The translations under genes and the position numbers were made by a program. The notes beneath the pieces were generated by a model. That model did no database searches. It worked only from the letters and a program-made list of their open reading frames with translations, and was not told the DNA's origin. This document shows, piece by piece, positions 62,114 to 64,000 of a stretch of 64,000 bases of DNA (its first letter is position 1; each line of letters opens with the position of its first letter). The stretch comes from Subtercola boreus (lineage in GTDB: Bacteria; Actinomycetota; Actinomycetes; Actinomycetales; Microbacteriaceae): positions 51,057 to 115,056 of the forward strand of contig NZ_NBXD01000016.1 in assembly GCF_003399645.1 (NCBI RefSeq), in the 5' to 3' direction.

Positions 62114-64000
62114 GTGTATGAAGAACCCGCAGTTACAGGGGGCGAGACCGTCTCGAAGGTAGATGACAGCGAGGAAGCCCGGGGCTCTGGCTTCAACTCT
62201 CCAGAGAGAAATTTGTTCACGTGCGTAGTGGTGGGCAGTGGATCATTCGCAATTCACTGCATCACGCGCCTTCGCGCTCAAGGCTATTCCGTTCGAGGTG
62301 TTCTTGCATTCGACCACCTTCTTGGCAACTGGGCCAGGGATGAAGGCTTTCAATTTCTAGACTCGGTCGCCAGTCTGGATCGACTGATGACGCGGGAGAA
62401 CATAGATTGGATCTTTTCGATCGTCAACCCGAAAATTCTTCCAGCGTCCTTGCTCCGGCGCGCGTCGGCAGGCGCGATAAATTATCACGACAGCCCATTG
62501 CCTCGCTACTCCGGGCGCCATGCGAGTTCGTGGGCGATTTTAGCTGGAGAAACGCGACACGGTATCACTTGGCATCGCATGATTGGCGACGTCGATGCGG
62601 GAGAGATCCTTCTCCAGCGTCATTTCGCAATCGAAGATGACGACACTGCACTCAGTTTGAATCTGAAGTGCTATCAGGAGGCCGAGAAAGCCTTCGAAGT
62701 CCTGCTTTCCCGCCTCAATACAGGAAGTTCGAGAGGCTTCTCTCAAGATCCAAAAGATCGAATGTTTTCTTCTCGTTTTCGTCGTCCGGAAGCGGCTGGA
62801 TTTGTCCGCTGGGATTCCCCGGCACGAGATGCATCGAGACTCGTCCGTGCCATGAATTATGGCCCGGATCGCACTAACGCGTTGACCTGCGCGAAAATCT
62901 ACAGTCCTCAAGAAATTGTTTGTATTGGCCGACTCGAGATGTCGACAACCAAATCCGGAGGTTCGCCGGGAACTCTACTCGGCATCGCGGAAGACGGCTG
63001 GCGAATCACGACGGGCACGAACGATGTCATCGTGAGTGAACTATCAAGAGCGGGAGGCACCACGGTAGATCCGCGCGTCTTGGCCGACGAACTCTCATTC
63101 GCTCCTGGCAAAAAATTATCCGTTCTGACCGATGCTGAATGTAACGCGCTGCAAGAACTACACCAACGGCTGGCAGTGCACGAAGAATTTTGGTTGCAGC
63201 GTCTTGAGCGTCTCAATCCCTCGCAACTGTCCTCCCAAAGCATGAGCACATTGCGACAAGAAGCCCGTGTGGAAGCTACGACGTGGGAGCGTTGCCCTGG
63301 TCTCGACAAAGCCGACTCGAATACGCGTGTCAATCATCTCCTCGCCACCCTGAATGTCTATCTAGCCCGTGTGACCCAGCAGTCGAAGATCGAAGTCGGC
63401 TGGGACACCGGAATGAGCTCGTCTTCAACCTCACCGGCATTGGCGCGTCTCGTTCCGATGGAAGTGGAGGTTAGTCTCGATTCTCTCTTCGATGAGATTT
63501 GTAAGTCGGTCGAATCCGAGCGCGAATTAGTCGCCAACAACGCCACCTACCCGCTCGACCTTCTCAATCGTTACCCGCAGTTGAGCGGTAATCAACAGCT
63601 TCAAGCCACTCAGCCCTGGCCTATAGCAGTCAGCGTGATTGCCGGGCAGCAAGAAAAACGAGTGGAATCGTTCGCAGGCGCTGCGTCACTCGGATCTCTC
63701 ACGCTCGAAATTCGAGAATGGGATGGGTCCGTTCGTTGGATCTACGATTCAGCCGTTTTCGATTCCAGTGAGGTCAAGTTCGTTGCGCGACAGTTCTCCG
63801 CGCTCGCCGGCGCCGGGTGTAGTCCCGAAAATAGGCTGATGCCGGTCGGCCGTATTGATTTGGTTGGGCCGGATGAGCGGCGTCTTTTGGTGGAGGAGTG
63901 GAATGACACGGTCGTTCCGTTTGCTGAGGAGGCGTGTATTCATGAGATGTTCGAGGCCCAGGCGGAACGCTCCCCCGATGCGGTGGCGCTGGTCTACGAA
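62114..64000 (+). CDS. Nonribosomal peptide synthetase, formyltransferase-initiated, 3' end outside window
   Basis: An open frame of 629 codons with no stop before the window ends. GTG 62114 has GGAAGG seven bases upstream. Residues 36-220 are a formyltransferase domain with catalytic Asn123 and His125 in INYHDSPLPRYSG and Asp161 in GDVDAGEILLQ; about 225-310 is its OB-fold C-part. Residues 353-575 resemble the C-terminal lobe of a condensation domain (LNVYLARVTQQSKIEVGW, TYPLDLLNRYPQL), with no HHxxxDG motif. At 580-629 GPDERRLLVEEWNDT to ERSPDAVALVYE begins an adenylation domain. The product would start with a formylated residue, as in linear gramicidin. Confidence 0.88.
   Translation, partial: MYEEPAVTGGETVSKVDDSEEARGSGFNSPERNLFTCVVVGSGSFAIHCITRLRAQGYSVRGVLAFDHLLGNWARDEGFQFLDSVASLDRLMTRENIDWIFSIVNPKILPASLLRRASAGAINYHDSPLPRYSGRHASSWAILAGETRHGITWHRMIGDVDAGEILLQRHFAIEDDDTALSLNLKCYQEAEKAFEVLLSRLNTGSSRGFSQDPKDRMFSSRFRRPEAAGFVRWDSPARDASRLVRAMNYGPDRTNALTCAKIYSPQEIVCIGRLEMSTTKSGGSPGTLLGIAEDGWRITTGTNDVIVSELSRAGGTTVDPRVLADELSFAPGKKLSVLTDAECNALQELHQRLAVHEEFWLQRLERLNPSQLSSQSMSTLRQEARVEATTWERCPGLDKADSNTRVNHLLATLNVYLARVTQQSKIEVGWDTGMSSSSTSPALARLVPMEVEVSLDSLFDEICKSVESERELVANNATYPLDLLNRYPQLSGNQQLQATQPWPIAVSVIAGQQEKRVESFAGAASLGSLTLEIREWDGSVRWIYDSAVFDSSEVKFVARQFSALAGAGCSPENRLMPVGRIDLVGPDERRLLVEEWNDTVVPFAEEACIHEMFEAQAERSPDAVALVYE

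Overview
The window is a high-GC actinobacterial chromosome segment. Actinomycete marks are the DUF3145 gene next to fabF, a DUF222/HNH protein, a long-form LeuA behind a leucine leader peptide, GTG starts and many ATGA/GTGA overlaps. The gene set and order (fabF-DUF3145, dusB-dgt-dnaG, recO-uppS) suggest Microbacteriaceae; this placement is inferred from content and no 16S gene is present.

1-29 kb is mainly conserved housekeeping: fabF (5' end outside the window), peptide deformylase, a GT4 glycosyltransferase, a tRNA with CAT anticodon and tRNA-Asn, azlCD, a minus-strand run dusB-dgt-dnaG followed by an ABC ATPase and a 2-hydroxyacid dehydrogenase, a FrnE-type DsbA, recO-uppS, leuA with an attenuator leader, an MprF-like lysyltransferase translationally coupled to an esterase, and dapB.

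29.4-38.5 kb is a sugar-use cassette. A ribose/xylose-type ABC importer (binding protein, ATPase, permease) diverges from a DeoR regulator. After the regulator comes a tightly coupled set: 2-hydroxyacid dehydrogenase, two FGGY kinases, histidine phosphatase. The substrate is not evident. 38.5-40.8 kb holds two broken genes: an MmyB-type regulator fragment and a frameshifted GGDEF-EAL protein.

40.9-50.3 kb is a nitrogen operon: APC permease, two DUF1989-type proteins, a urea carboxylase-family enzyme and allophanate hydrolase, with a TetR gene at the distal end. The DUF1989 pair fits guanidine rather than plain urea degradation.

50.5-60.1 kb starts with an intact DGPF protein/ECF sigma pair and a hydrolase/AraC pair. 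It then becomes a gene graveyard: a serine-recombinase scrap, an SRPBCC fusion, a TetR/FAD-monooxygenase pair that has lost its shared promoter, AlkA and GNAT fragments, and a decayed second copy of the DGPF/sigma pair. Intact DUF2461 and VOC genes lie among them.

60.5-64 kb is visibly less GC-rich and looks acquired. It carries a phosphopantetheinyl transferase, a small DUF6932-like nucleotidyltransferase-fold protein, and the start of a nonribosomal peptide synthetase. That synthetase opens with a formyltransferase domain, continues through a half condensation domain, and enters an adenylation domain as the window ends. It is the best candidate for an undescribed system here.
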